Shown here: in pieces, positions 1 to 6,875 of the stretch
How positions within the stretch are numbered: the stretch's first letter is position 1
Layout of the letters: the number at the start of each line of letters is the position of its first letter
Assembly (NCBI GenBank): GCA_946885665.1
Contig: CAMPGT010000128.1
Location: forward strand, 1-11,402
Origin: an uncultured Chitinophagaceae bacterium
GTDB lineage: Bacteria; Bacteroidota; Bacteroidia; Chitinophagales; Chitinophagaceae
Direction of reading: 5' to 3'
Length of the DNA stretch: 11,402 bases
Position numbers and translations under genes: made by a program
Notes under the pieces: generated by a model
Told to the model about the DNA's origin: nothing
The model's database searches: none
Seen by the model: the letters and a program-made list of their open reading frames with translations, nothing else

Positions 1-2262
1 GTTGAAAGCCTGTATTTTTTTCCTGTCGCCCACGATCCACACAATATCCCCCCACTCGAATTTAACGGTAGAGTCGGGGTTCAATATTCTTTCCTTGTCC
101 CGTTCGATGCCCACAACGAGCCCGTGGGTGCTTTCGCGAATGCCGGAACTGCGGATATCCACGCCGTTTAGCTTTGTGTGCTCGTCTACCAGTATCTTCT
201 GCAGGGCAATGTCGTGCGTGTTGGCGATTTCCGGCACGCTGTTCTCGTCGGCATCAAACATAGGTTTGAAGGTTTGAAGCTGTGCGTCGGTGGCAATGAT
301 GCCCACATCATCAAACGGCATCAGCCGGGTGTCGCGCCCGGGAACGTGGATCAGCTTGTCGCCGCGTTTGATGTAAACGATATTGATGCCGAATTTTTCC
401 CGCCAGGCAAGTTCATAGAGTGTTTGACCGATGTACGCGGCATGCGGGCTGATCTTCATTTCCACGATATGCGCGTCCCAGGGTTCCATGCCCGAGTCCA
501 CGCTGGCGGCGTGTTTCAGGATCCTGGCCGCCAGCGATCCGTCGCCGGCTGCCGCCAGTTCCCTGGCATTCAAATTGGATAAGAATCGTTTTTCAATGCG
601 CTGGTAAAGTCTTTGGATCCTTGCCGAAAAAACCATCAGCACAACGATCGTTACCGATGCTGTGATCCAAACGGCCATTTGTGTGGATACCACTCTGCCT
701 ATCCAGAAACCTATCAGCGCCAGGCCCGCCAGGTTCCTTGCAATTTCAATCACGAGGAGCGGCCCCCGGTTATACCTCCGCTGCAGCCACAGCTCCCTGT
801 ACGTTTGGTTATCCGGTTTCTTCGCCATTAGTCCCCAGAGAAACGGCGCCGCCGCCCCAAGCGATATAACAAGTATAATGACCGTGCTCAGCGCTTCATC
901 CTCCACGTTCCGCATAATAAAGGGAATGAAGAAATTCGCAAAAAGCAGGAAGAGGGCGAGTAAAATGATACCGTTTGAAACAACAATTTTCGTATACGAT
1001 CTGAGCACGGTCTTCAATTCGCTTTCTGCTTGTATGCGTTGTGTTCCCGCAGTGTAGTTACTTAATTTGTCCACCCACTTTTGCGGAAGGAACTTTAATA
1101 TCCATGCGTAGAACGGCTCGGCGTATTTGATGAGATAGGGGGTCGTAAAAGTGGTTATAGCCGAAGCGCCAACGGCCACCGGGAACAGGAAATCAGAGAT
1201 CACGCCCAGCGAAAGACCCAGCGTGGCAACGATAAACGCAAATTCGCCGATCTGCGCCATGCTCATGCCCACCTGTACCGATTGCTTTAGCGGCTGGCCC
1301 GACAGCAGTGCGCCGAGCGTGGTGCTGAACAGCTTCCCAAATAATGTTAGCAGGGTTACCCAAAGGATCGGTGCGGCATACTCAACCATAGCATCCGGAT
1401 CGATCATCATGCCTATCGAAACGAAAAACACGGCGCCGAACAGGTCCTTTACCGGCTTGATGACATGTTCAACCTTTTCGGCTGAAGTTGTTTCGGCAAG
1501 GATGGAACCCATCACGAATGCGCCCAGCTCGGCCGAGAAACCAACCTGCGTGGCAAGCACCACCATTCCCAGGCAAAGGCCCAGGGAAAGAATGAGCAGC
1601 GTTTCTTCATCCATTAACTTTTTTGCGCGGCGCAGGAACGTGGGAAGCAGAAAGATGCCCGCAATGAACCAAATGGCGAGAAAGAACAACAGCTTCAGGA
1701 TGGTCAGCAACATCTCCGTGCCTTCGAACTGCCGGGTTGCCGCCAGTGTTGAAAGCAATACCATCAGCAGGATCACGACGATGTCTTCAACGATCAATAC
1801 ACCGAATACGATCCTCGCAAACTGTTTGGTTTTGACACCCAGCTCGTCGAAGGCGCGCAGGATGATCGTGGTTGACGAACTGGCCAGCATACCTCCGAGA
1901 AAGAGGCTGTCCATTGTTGTCCAGCCCAAAAGCTTTCCCAAATAATATCCCGCTGCCGTTATAAAAACTATCTCGACCAGCGCCGTTATCGACGCCGAAC
2001 CGCCCACCCGCACCAATTTCTTGAAGCTGAATTCAAGGCCGAGGGTAAAAAGCAAAAATATAACACCGATCTCTGCCAGCGTTTCTATGTTCTCGCGATC
2101 CGCGACAGTAGGAGCCAGGTGGAAATAGGGTCCCACGACGAAACCCGCGATGATGTAACCCAGCACGAGGGGTTGCTTCAATCGTTTGAACAACAAGGTA
2201 ACAAGGGCACCTGCCATCAATATCAATGCAAGGTCCTGGATGAGTTTTGGTAAATGCCCCAT
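1..2262 (-). CDS. Kef-type cation:proton antiporter with tandem RCK_C domains (C-terminus cut by window edge)
   Basis: This is a monovalent cation:proton antiporter of the CPA2 (KefB/KefC-like) family in the inner membrane. It probably exchanges K+ or Na+ for H+ in pH and ion homeostasis. The 754 visible codons have no stop before the edge. Residues 1 to about 395 form the hydrophobic Na_H_Exchanger domain, with GYIIAGFVVGP near the N-terminus, a LASSSTTI stretch (126-133) and VEDIVVILL (158-166) containing the usual acidic residue. A second hydrophobic block with about four helices spans roughly 427-560. It is followed by two soluble RCK_C (TrkA_C)-like modules at about 595-665 and 675-750. 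No GxGxxG NAD-binding RCK_N domain lies between the membrane part and these modules, unlike classical KefC. The start at 2262 gives a short soluble N-terminus leading straight into helix 1, and an ATG nearby upstream hits a stop at once. Family assignment is firm; the transported ion is not known. Confidence 0.93.
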   Translation of the reverse strand, partial: MGHLPKLIQDLALILMAGALVTLLFKRLKQPLVLGYIIAGFVVGPYFHLAPTVADRENIETLAEIGVIFLLFTLGLEFSFKKLVRVGGSASITALVEIVFITAAGYYLGKLLGWTTMDSLFLGGMLASSSTTIILRAFDELGVKTKQFARIVFGVLIVEDIVVILLMVLLSTLAATRQFEGTEMLLTILKLLFFLAIWFIAGIFLLPTFLRRAKKLMDEETLLILSLGLCLGMVVLATQVGFSAELGAFVMGSILAETTSAEKVEHVIKPVKDLFGAVFFVSIGMMIDPDAMVEYAAPILWVTLLTLFGKLFSTTLGALLSGQPLKQSVQVGMSMAQIGEFAFIVATLGLSLGVISDFLFPVAVGASAITTFTTPYLIKYAEPFYAWILKFLPQKWVDKLSNYTAGTQRIQAESELKTVLRSYTKIVVSNGIILLALFLLFANFFIPFIMRNVEDEALSTVIILVISLGAAAPFLWGLMAKKPDNQTYRELWLQRRYNRGPLLVIEIARNLAGLALIGFWIGRVVSTQMAVWITASVTIVVLMVFSARIQRLYQRIEKRFLSNLNARELAAAGDGSLAARILKHAASVDSGMEPWDAHIVEMKISPHAAYIGQTLYELAWREKFGINIVYIKRGDKLIHVPGRDTRLMPFDDVGIIATDAQLQTFKPMFDADENSVPEIANTHDIALQKILVDEHTKLNGVDIRSSGIRESTHGLVVGIERDKERILNPDSTVKFEWGDIVWIVGDRKKIQAFN

Positions 2263-2281
2263 TTCAGCAAATCATTTTGCT

Positions 2282-2289
2282 CAAATGTA
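2282..2289 (-). promoter_or_regulatory. Bacteroidota -7 element for the antiporter gene
   Basis: On the minus strand this reads TACATTTG, an exact match to the Bacteroidota sigma-ABfr -7 consensus TAnnTTTG. It lies 19 nt upstream of the antiporter ATG, which would leave a 5' leader of roughly a dozen nucleotides. I see no clear TTG box at the usual distance upstream, so the call rests on the -7 element alone. It suggests the antiporter can be transcribed independently of the kinase gene upstream. Confidence 0.45.
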
Positions 2290-2403
2290 ATCCAAACTGC
2301 TTTTGTGAGCGACATAACTTCATCAACATATTGATGCTGCCGCACTGTCGGACATGGAAATACCGGCCAGGATTCCGGTTCAGCCGGGTTGATGACCGCC
2401 TGA

Positions 2404-4941
2404 TTAATTCATGGAAGAAAAAACCTCTTTTTCGAGGTGTTGGCGGATGATGGGCGACACGACGTCGAATTCCTTTATTGAGGTAGCGATCATGGGCAAT
2501 ATCGTATCGAGGTGTTTTTCATCACGCGCGTGCGCCTCCACCTGCTGCATGTTTGTGAAGATGCCGTGAATGCGGATAACACCCAGCGTGCCTTTCAGCT
2601 TGTGGGCAACAAATCTTACCTGCTCCCAGTTGTTTGCCCTGGCAAACTGCTGCAGCTCCGTCAGGCCTTCCGGGATAACCTTTTCAAACATCGCATGGAT
2701 GGTCTTGATCACACGGGTATCGGTCATGCGTAGCAGGCCGCTCAGGTCGAAGGATGATTCGTCGGGCGCGGCCGGGTTGTTTTCCGGCTCATCCGGTGCG
2801 GGCGACCCCGTACCAAGATATTGCTGCAGGCATGCCTGCAGTTTTTCGGGCACAAAAGGTTTTGTCAGATAGTCGCTGGCGCCGAGGGCAACGCTTTTTT
2901 CCTTTTCGTTGCGCAGTGCGCTGGCGGTAAGAATAACGATCGGCACGTTCAGCTTCAGCGTATGGCGAATATATTGCGTGGCCTGATAGCCGTCCATTTC
3001 TGGCATGTGGAGGTCCATCAGGATAAGATCGACGTGGCCGTTGTGATGGAGGTGATTAATCGCTTCAAGGCCGTTTTGCGCTATTGCCACATCCAGGTTG
3101 TATTCACTTAGGCTCGCCTGCAATACCATCCTGTTGATCTCATTATCTTCTACGATCAACACTTTTTTCCCCTCGAAAACATGGCCTTCACTTAACGGTA
3201 TAACCTGCGGTGCGATGGCGTCGTTCACTTCTTTTTCAGAGCTGATGATGAAGGGAAGCGTTACCGAAAAGGTGCTTCCGGCTCCCGGTTTGCTGGTTAT
3301 CGCGATTTCGCCGGCCTGCATCTCCACCAGGCGCCTGGTGATGGCTAAGCCCAGCCCGGTGCCTCCGTATTTCCGGGTGGTGGATACGGATTCCTGTGCG
3401 AAGCTTTCGAAAATGTACCCGAGATTTTTTTCTTCGATGCCGATGCCTGTATCTTTTACGTCGAAGCGTAAACGTATCACGTTGTCTTCATGACCGCCGA
3501 CCTTTACGTTCAATGAAACGGACCCCTTGTCAGTGAACTTCATCGCATTGCTGAGGAGGTTGGATAAAACCTGGTTAAGCCGGTAGGGATCGCCTTTCAC
3601 GGCTAACGGTACACCTGCTTCCGCTTCGAAAGAAAAGCCTATATGCTTCTCTTCTGCTTTCATCCTGAATCCTGCGGTCAATGCCTCCAGCGCCTGCCGA
3701 AGATTGAAAGGAATTTTTTCTATACTGATCTTACCGGCTTTTATCTTAGACAGATCGAGAATGTCGTTGATCAGCATCAGCAGGTTGTCCGACGACTGCT
3801 TGATGATCTGCACATATTCCTGCTGGGTTTGGTTCAATTCAGTTTTCATCAGCAGGTTGGTCATGCCGATGATCCCATTCATCGGCGTGCGTATCTCGTG
3901 GCTCATATTGGCGAGAAACTGCTCCTGCAATGACTCGGCAGTTTCCGCGCGTTGGCGGGCGCTGATGAGTTCCTCGCGGTAACGCACCATTTCGGTAATG
4001 TCTTTCATGAAGCCGCTGATGGCAAAGAGCTGGTTGTTTTCATCAAAAAGCGGAAACTTGATGGTGAGCACATGATGGTCGCCGTCGGGAAAAGTCAGTA
4101 CGTCTTCCGTTTCCACCGGCTGGGCTGTTGCCTTCACCAGCTCGTCGGCCTCCAGGTATTTATCTAGGGAATTTCGGCGCCTCAGGTCGAACATCGTTTT
4201 ACCGATCACTTCATCGTCGGTGACGTTAAAATTATCCCGGAAACTTTTGTTGATCAGCGTGTACCTGCCCGCTGTATCTTTCACATAAATGGCCAGCGGC
4301 GTATGATCGAGAATCGACTGGATCTTTAAATGATAGGCTTTCTGTTCATTTTCCATTTCGCGGATCCGTTGATCCATTGCCACTTTTTCGGTAACGTCTC
4401 TGACGATGCTTTGAAAGCCGGCCGGTTTCCCTGCCTTAAGCAATAAAATCGTATCCTGTTCCACCCATTTCATCTGGCCGTTACGGTGCACCACCGGAAA
4501 TACCAGCGTGGTTTCGTATACAAGGTTCTCCTTTTGCCGGGTGTAATGTTCCACCACTTGCATAACATGGTCGGGGCGTATGAGCTCCGTAAAATGTTTT
4601 CCCTTCAGTTCAGCAGTGGTGAAACCTGTCAGCGCTTCCGCCTGCTTGCTGGTGAAGGCGAAATATCCCTGTTCATCAGTGGTGAAGGAAACCACTCCCG
4701 CGTTTTCCACGAAGATCCGGTATTGCGCCTCGCTTTCTTTTAATTTTTTCTGCGTCTTTTTTCTCAGCAGGATGTCCCTGTTAAGCCGCAAAAGAACGAC
4801 CACAACAAATACAAGGGTAGCAATATCTGCTACCAGGGCAGTGCTGAATGATGCATCTGCAGAGCGGGAACTCCAGTTGAAAACAGCAATGCCGAACAGT
4901 GTGGTGAGTAAAACGAACAGGATAGGAGGGTGGATCTTCAT
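2404..4941 (-). CDS. Hybrid sensor histidine kinase (2 TM, PAS-PAS-HisKA-HATPase-REC-Hpt)
   Basis: This 845-aa membrane-anchored hybrid kinase carries three phosphorelay modules in one chain. Two hydrophobic helices (about 6-23 and 35-52) flank a very short external loop, so sensing probably falls to the two PAS domains (about 67-190 and 203-320). The HisKA H-box FLANMSHEIRTP places the phospho-accepting residue at H348. The HATPase_c domain shows an N-box around 461-470, DTGIG (497-501) and GGTGLGL (526-532). The receiver domain runs from about 592 to 708 with E598/D599, acceptor D643 (LMDLHMPEMDG), T672 and K694. A C-terminal Hpt domain has H780 in AHKLKG. All catalytic residues look intact. 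There is no DNA-binding or enzymatic output domain, so the relay must end on a separate response regulator, and none is encoded in the window. The antiporter gene follows on the same strand after 141 bp. The signal sensed is unknown. Confidence 0.95.
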   Translation of the reverse strand: MKIHPPILFVLLTTLFGIAVFNWSSRSADASFSTALVADIATLVFVVVVLLRLNRDILLRKKTQKKLKESEAQYRIFVENAGVVSFTTDEQGYFAFTSKQAEALTGFTTAELKGKHFTELIRPDHVMQVVEHYTRQKENLVYETTLVFPVVHRNGQMKWVEQDTILLLKAGKPAGFQSIVRDVTEKVAMDQRIREMENEQKAYHLKIQSILDHTPLAIYVKDTAGRYTLINKSFRDNFNVTDDEVIGKTMFDLRRRNSLDKYLEADELVKATAQPVETEDVLTFPDGDHHVLTIKFPLFDENNQLFAISGFMKDITEMVRYREELISARQRAETAESLQEQFLANMSHEIRTPMNGIIGMTNLLMKTELNQTQQEYVQIIKQSSDNLLMLINDILDLSKIKAGKISIEKIPFNLRQALEALTAGFRMKAEEKHIGFSFEAEAGVPLAVKGDPYRLNQVLSNLLSNAMKFTDKGSVSLNVKVGGHEDNVIRLRFDVKDTGIGIEEKNLGYIFESFAQESVSTTRKYGGTGLGLAITRRLVEMQAGEIAITSKPGAGSTFSVTLPFIISSEKEVNDAIAPQVIPLSEGHVFEGKKVLIVEDNEINRMVLQASLSEYNLDVAIAQNGLEAINHLHHNGHVDLILMDLHMPEMDGYQATQYIRHTLKLNVPIVILTASALRNEKEKSVALGASDYLTKPFVPEKLQACLQQYLGTGSPAPDEPENNPAAPDESSFDLSGLLRMTDTRVIKTIHAMFEKVIPEGLTELQQFARANNWEQVRFVAHKLKGTLGVIRIHGIFTNMQQVEAHARDEKHLDTILPMIATSIKEFDVVSPIIRQHLEKEVFSSMN

Positions 4942-5408
4942 CTAACGATTAAAACGGAACCGCTGCCACGCAAGTATTTTTTAGCGGCGATGCAAGCTTG
5001 TTTTACAACGCGGTACATAGAATTGCTTAGCGTCGCTGGCAGGTTTACCCGTATGGCTCGCTGCACGGAAAATACATGGAAATTTTGTATCTTTGTTTTG
5101 ATGAATAAAACGCAACGATACAGGGTAAAAACCAGTGGTATTCACCCCGTCATACTGGACATGGGCAACCATTGCACCTGGTCGTTTCCGGAGTTCGTAC
5201 CGTTCTGTTCAAGGCTTTACTACTTCTCTTCGCATAAGGAATTCTTCACTTGCCTGTAGTCATTTCCCAATAGCACTTTTTACTTAATTGTTTTTTTACC
5301 CGAACAGCGCATTTGTTCCTGCCGGTATTCGCATGCGCGCGACCTGCATACGCTGCCGCCGCGGGCCACTGGATTACTGTGCCCACTGTTCACTTAAACC
5401 AATAATGT
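4942..5408. other. 467-bp region without a convincing gene between divergent genes
   Basis: This region separates the kinase (leftward) from the HPF-like gene (rightward). It contains a TAnnTTTG element at 5088-5095 pointing right and a T-run at 5291-5297 with no GC-rich stem before it. It also contains two small plus-strand open frames. One has 52 codons (5101-5259), with its ATG so close to the promoter element that it would be leaderless if used, and its product is not recognised. The other has 27 codons (5333-5416) and encodes two CxxC pairs. No tRNA, riboswitch or known RNA family was recognised by eye. If transcription starts at the promoter element, the HPF-like gene would have an unusually long leader of about 300 nt. 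Confidence 0.6.
5088..5095 (+). promoter_or_regulatory. Bacteroidota -7 promoter element upstream of the HPF-like operon
   Basis: TATCTTTG matches the Bacteroidota -7 consensus TAnnTTTG exactly and sits in an AT-rich stretch preceded by AATTTTG. Transcription would begin near 5100-5103. No TTG box is obvious about 19 nt upstream. The nearest confident downstream gene on this strand starts at 5409, so the leader would be about 300 nt unless a small ORF is expressed in between. Confidence 0.45.
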
Positions 5409-5416
5409 ATGTATAA
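5333..5416 (+). other. Possible 27-codon cysteine-rich mini-ORF overlapping the HPF-like start
   Basis: An ATG at 5333 opens a 27-codon frame whose product carries C5-x2-C8 and C16-x2-C19, spaced like a tiny zinc ribbon. Its stop (TAA, 5414-5416) overlaps the HPF-like ATG at 5409 by 8 nt, an arrangement compatible with translational coupling. There is no Shine-Dalgarno sequence, and the frame is short enough to be chance. It is reported because of the paired CxxC motifs and the overlap, not because coding is shown. Confidence 0.15.
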
Positions 5417-5744
5417 TGTCATAGACAATGAAGGCATAAAGATAAATATCCAGCCAACGGGCACTAAGCTCAATGACTACCTGCTGAGAAAGATCCGGAA
5501 CATGATCAAAAGATCTAAAAATTTATTCCCCGGAATTAACTGGATGGACGTGTATCTCAATGAAAACGATGATCCCGTTAACCCGCGCAGGCTGGTTATC
5601 CGCTTTGGCGTTCCCGGCCCCGACATCGTGGTATCCGACTCCGGCAGCCGGTGGAAGACGCTCATCAGGAACGCTGAAAAGCGAATGTCGCGGCAACTGG
5701 AGAAAAGGAAACTCGACCTGACAAGGGGCCGCGACCGGTTCTAA
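5409..5744 (+). CDS. HPF/RaiA-family ribosome-associated protein
   Basis: This small basic protein of 111 aa resembles the sigma-54 modulation / ribosome hibernation family. Members bind the 30S decoding region and either inactivate ribosomes or stabilise them as dimers during starvation. The sequence follows the family beta-alpha-beta-beta-beta-alpha order. A strand with IKINIQPTG (10-18) is followed by a helix (about 19-37), strands around 44-50, 61-66 and 72-76, and a long basic C-terminal helix (about 80-101) rich in Lys and Arg. It is a short form, without the C-terminal dimerisation domain of long HPF. The ATG at 5409 is used because the upstream ATG at 5405 runs into a stop after three codons. 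The Rnk-like gene begins 33 nt after its stop, so the two are probably co-transcribed. The family call rests on fold pattern and length rather than a single diagnostic motif. Confidence 0.75.
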   Translation: MYNVIDNEGIKINIQPTGTKLNDYLLRKIRNMIKRSKNLFPGINWMDVYLNENDDPVNPRRLVIRFGVPGPDIVVSDSGSRWKTLIRNAEKRMSRQLEKRKLDLTRGRDRF

Positions 5745-5777
5745 AATTTATTCTTTATACTATTCAAATCAATAAAA

Positions 5778-6176
5778 ATGATGTACCTGCAAACCAATAA
5801 ACTGATCATGGCAAAAAGCGACCATGCCGCGCTGGTGGATTACCTGGGGAAGAACAAAATTGCGCTGCCGGTTAGAGACAATGCCTCTTTACTCGAAAAT
5901 ATCGGGAGCGCAGAAGTGGTGGATGAAGAAGATTTTCCGTGGGAAGTAGTTCGTCTCAATACGAGAGTGGTTATCCGCGACAAGGACGCACGATATAATT
6001 TCACGTACACGGTGGTACTGCCCGAATTTGCGGATCACCGGAAGTGCAGGGTGTCGGTGTTTTCTCCTATTGGGTCGGCATTGTTCGGGTACCGGCGCGG
6101 GGACGATACCTACTGGCAAACACCGGTTGGAAAAAGGTATTTTACCATTATGGCGGTGTCGCATACGGGGTTATAA
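5778..6176 (+). CDS. GreA/GreB C-domain (Rnk-like) protein
   Basis: This 132-aa protein ends in the FKBP-like domain shared by transcription elongation factors GreA/GreB and Rnk. That domain mediates binding to RNA polymerase. The domain covers about residues 55-130. It includes VRLNTRVVIRD (58-68), YTVVLPEFAD (77-86) and the signature FSPIGSALFGYRRGD (95-109), corresponding to the SP-x-G-xALLG-x-GD block of the family, and then PVGKRYFTI (116-124). The N-terminal 50 residues are too short for the full GreA coiled coil that reaches the polymerase secondary channel, so anti-arrest cleavage activity is doubtful and an Rnk-like role fits better. Starts at 5778, 5781 and 5808 are all in frame; 5778 is the longest. 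The HPF-like gene ends 33 nt upstream, suggesting a shared transcript. Domain identity is confident, exact function is not. Confidence 0.8.
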   Translation: MMYLQTNKLIMAKSDHAALVDYLGKNKIALPVRDNASLLENIGSAEVVDEEDFPWEVVRLNTRVVIRDKDARYNFTYTVVLPEFADHRKCRVSVFSPIGSALFGYRRGDDTYWQTPVGKRYFTIMAVSHTGL

Positions 6177-6253
6177 TCGATGTTGAGAGATTATGCCTGT
6201 TTTTCAGGCCGTATGAATATCTTCGTGTTACAATCATCACCAAATTTGTAAGC

Positions 6254-6841
6254 ATGAAAAAGGTACTTTTGTTTTTAGTAGCGTTTGGTTGTTTTTTAAC
6301 GCAGACACAATCTCAAACAAAGAAAGAAATGGATAAATGGTTCAATGAAAAAGCATGGCTGGGCGGCGTGCAGCTAAAGCCACACAAAACTATCAACAAG
6401 CAGGAGCTATACAGGCAGTATCATGCAAACAAAAGTTACTGGGACAAGGTATTTGCTTTTTTGCGCGACAACGACCTGAAAAATCTCTCAGCGGGCAGGC
6501 ACGAAATAGATGGTGACAATGCGTATGCAATGGTTACCGTGGCGCCCACCAAGGATTTTGACAGCACCCATTGGGAATCGCACCGCAACTACATAGACGT
6601 TCAGTATGTTATTGATGGAAAAGAATTGATCGGCGTTCACCCGGTGGCAAAATCAACCGTTTCCAAACCTTATAACAGCGAAACGGATCTGATCAATTAT
6701 ACGGCCAAAGGAAAGACGTATACTGCCACCCCGGAAACGTTTTTCATCTTTTTTCCAACAGATGCGCACCGTCCCGGCATTACGCCAGGAGGAAATGAAA
6801 CCGACAAGAAACTCGTGATCAAAGTGAAGGTCGCGAAATAA
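6254..6841 (+). CDS. Exported YhcH/YjgK/YiaL (DUF386) family protein
   Basis: This 195-aa protein belongs to a cupin-like sugar-metabolism family whose members (YhcH, YiaL, the EbgC-like beta subunit) are linked to sialic acid and other sugar catabolism. Residues 1-20 form a signal peptide: MKK, then a hydrophobic core, with likely cleavage near TQS-Q. Cys13 is a poor lipobox candidate. The conserved core includes RHEIDGDNAYAM (82-93), the ESHRNYIDVQYVIDGKELIG stretch (108-127) with E108 and H110, and FFPTDAHRPGI (166-176) with H172. These E/H residues are the probable metal ligands in the family. The start at 6254 is chosen because the frame stays open far upstream into the preceding gene but only this ATG gives a signal peptide. 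Tandem TAA codons end it. The product is predicted to be periplasmic, unlike the cytoplasmic enterobacterial homologues. Confidence 0.87.
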   Translation: MKKVLLFLVAFGCFLTQTQSQTKKEMDKWFNEKAWLGGVQLKPHKTINKQELYRQYHANKSYWDKVFAFLRDNDLKNLSAGRHEIDGDNAYAMVTVAPTKDFDSTHWESHRNYIDVQYVIDGKELIGVHPVAKSTVSKPYNSETDLINYTAKGKTYTATPETFFIFFPTDAHRPGITPGGNETDKKLVIKVKVAK

Positions 6842-6852
6842 TAACCAGTGCA

Positions 6853-6875
6853 GACAGGCAGGTATCCTGCCTGTC
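6853..6875. terminator. Bidirectional terminator-like hairpin between convergent genes
   Basis: GACAGGCAGG (6853-6862) and CCTGCCTGTC (6866-6875) form a perfect 10-bp stem with a 3-nt TAT loop. The stem can be extended by GTG/CAC (6848-6850 with 6877-6879) across a small bulge. It sits exactly between the convergent YhcH-family and oxidoreductase genes, and the oxidoreductase TGA stop overlaps its right arm. No long T-tract follows on either strand, so it is not a textbook intrinsic terminator. Position and stability still favour a termination or 3'-end-protection role. Confidence 0.6.

Noticed and set aside
1151..1945. 264-codon plus-strand open frame
   Set aside because: It lies wholly antisense to the conserved antiporter domain. 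Its product is Ser/Thr/Arg-rich with no recognisable domain, as expected for a shadow frame.
5101..5259. 52-codon plus-strand ORF beginning just after the TATCTTTG element
   Set aside because: Its ATG coincides with the predicted transcription start, there is no ribosome-binding site, and the product resembles nothing known. It is mentioned only within the intergenic region.
5291..5297. T-run as an intrinsic terminator
   Set aside because: No GC-rich stem precedes it; the upstream sequence is AT-rich and unstructured by eye.
6195..6209. Small hairpin GCCTG-TTTTT-CAGGC after the Rnk-like gene
   Set aside because: The stem is only 5 bp, with the T residues in the loop and no T-tract downstream; too weak to call a terminator.
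6044..6253. Upstream extension of the YhcH-family reading frame
   Set aside because: The frame overlaps the Rnk-like gene and would bury the signal peptide; the ATG at 6254 is the sensible start.
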